IMG/VR virus record: IMGVR_UViG_3300047629_000010
Span: 1-37,643 of that record
From: a virus
Reading direction: 5' to 3' (one strand)
DNA: 37,643 bases
In this document: piece by piece, positions 37,402-37,643 of the stretch
How positions within the stretch are numbered: position 1 is the first letter of the stretch
Layout of the letters: each line of letters starts with the position of its first letter
Program-made: the position numbers and the translations under genes
The notes under the pieces: generated by a model
The model's database searches: none
The model's input: only the letters and a program-made list of their open reading frames with translations
What the model was told of the DNA's origin: nothing

Positions 37402-37643
37402 ACGTCATCACCGTCCAACGGAAGTTCTTCACCGACAAGACCACGGTAGGATTGTTGTCCATCGGTGGGCTTTCCGTTTGCGACACGCTGGAACCCACCT
37501 GCCGAGCGGATGGGGTGAAGGTTCTGGGATCAACCGCGATTCCGGCGGGAACCTACCCTCTGACGATCAACTTCTCCAACCGCTTCCAAAGGCTTATGCC
37601 TCGACTTTTGAACGTGCCGAACTTCGACGGGATTCTGATCCAC
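37398..37643 (+). CDS. DUF5675 family protein, 5' part (continues at base 1)
   Basis: ATG 37398 overlaps the previous TGA (ATGA). The frame encodes NVITVQRKFFTDKTTVGLLS and runs in phase through the terminal overlap to the stop at 322, giving a 146-residue DUF5675 protein on the circle. It is the first gene of the lysis module, followed by a putative holin and a peptidase. Confidence 0.87.
   Translation, partial: MNVITVQRKFFTDKTTVGLLSIGGLSVCDTLEPTCRADGVKVLGSTAIPAGTYPLTINFSNRFQRLMPRLLNVPNFDGILIH
37517..37643. repeat. Terminal direct repeat (right copy)
   Basis: This is identical to 1..127. Removing one copy gives a 37,516-bp circle. Confidence 0.93.

Overview
The window is a complete circular tailed-phage genome written as a linear contig. 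Its first 127 bases are repeated exactly as its last 127 bases (1..127 = 37517..37643), so the circle is 37,516 bp, and one gene (DUF5675 family) runs across the junction. Every supported gene is on the + strand, most overlapping the next by 4 bases. There is a large terminase, portal, scaffold, a likely N4gp56-type major capsid protein, a nozzle-like tail protein and a run of Ala/Gln-rich internal proteins, but no tape-measure or sheath gene, so a podovirus-like virion is most likely. No integrase, repressor, DNA polymerase or RNA polymerase was seen. The host cannot be named. Sec signal peptides and a type IV prepilin leader suggest a bacterium with type IV pili or type II secretion, probably diderm.

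Layout: (1) 37398..1225 across the junction: lysis module (DUF5675 protein, coiled-coil/TM putative holin, permuted papain-like peptidase). (2) 1314..4723: early operon starting with a zinc-ribbon protein, then an ERF annealing protein and small proteins. (3) 4733..4867: a gene-free, tRNA-like structured element. (4) 4902..6947: a probable replication protein with a hexanucleotide repeat, plus small proteins. (5) 6987..14123: accessory operon led by a second zinc-ribbon protein. It includes an Ala-Tyr/Asp repeat protein, a prepilin-signal fusion protein, a DUF6948-like protein, a Gly-Ser/Asp/Tyr repeat ORF, a NinG-like protein and a TylF-type methyltransferase. (6) 14170..37401: packaging, head, tail and ejection genes, followed by lysis.

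Three blocks start the same way: a sigma70-like promoter with a 17-base spacer whose -10 box ends 6 to 8 bases before an ATG that has no Shine-Dalgarno, so the mRNAs should be leaderless. Two of the three first genes are related zinc-ribbon proteins.

The main findings are: a group I intron with an HNH endonuclease interrupting the major capsid gene, with splice sites supported by a 7-bp P1 and a 3-bp P10; a phage protein that joins a type IV prepilin leader to a conserved bacterial envelope domain; three signal-peptide proteins inside the head-gene block; the tRNA-like element; and the leaderless promoter set with a perfect 10-bp inverted repeat in the first promoter.
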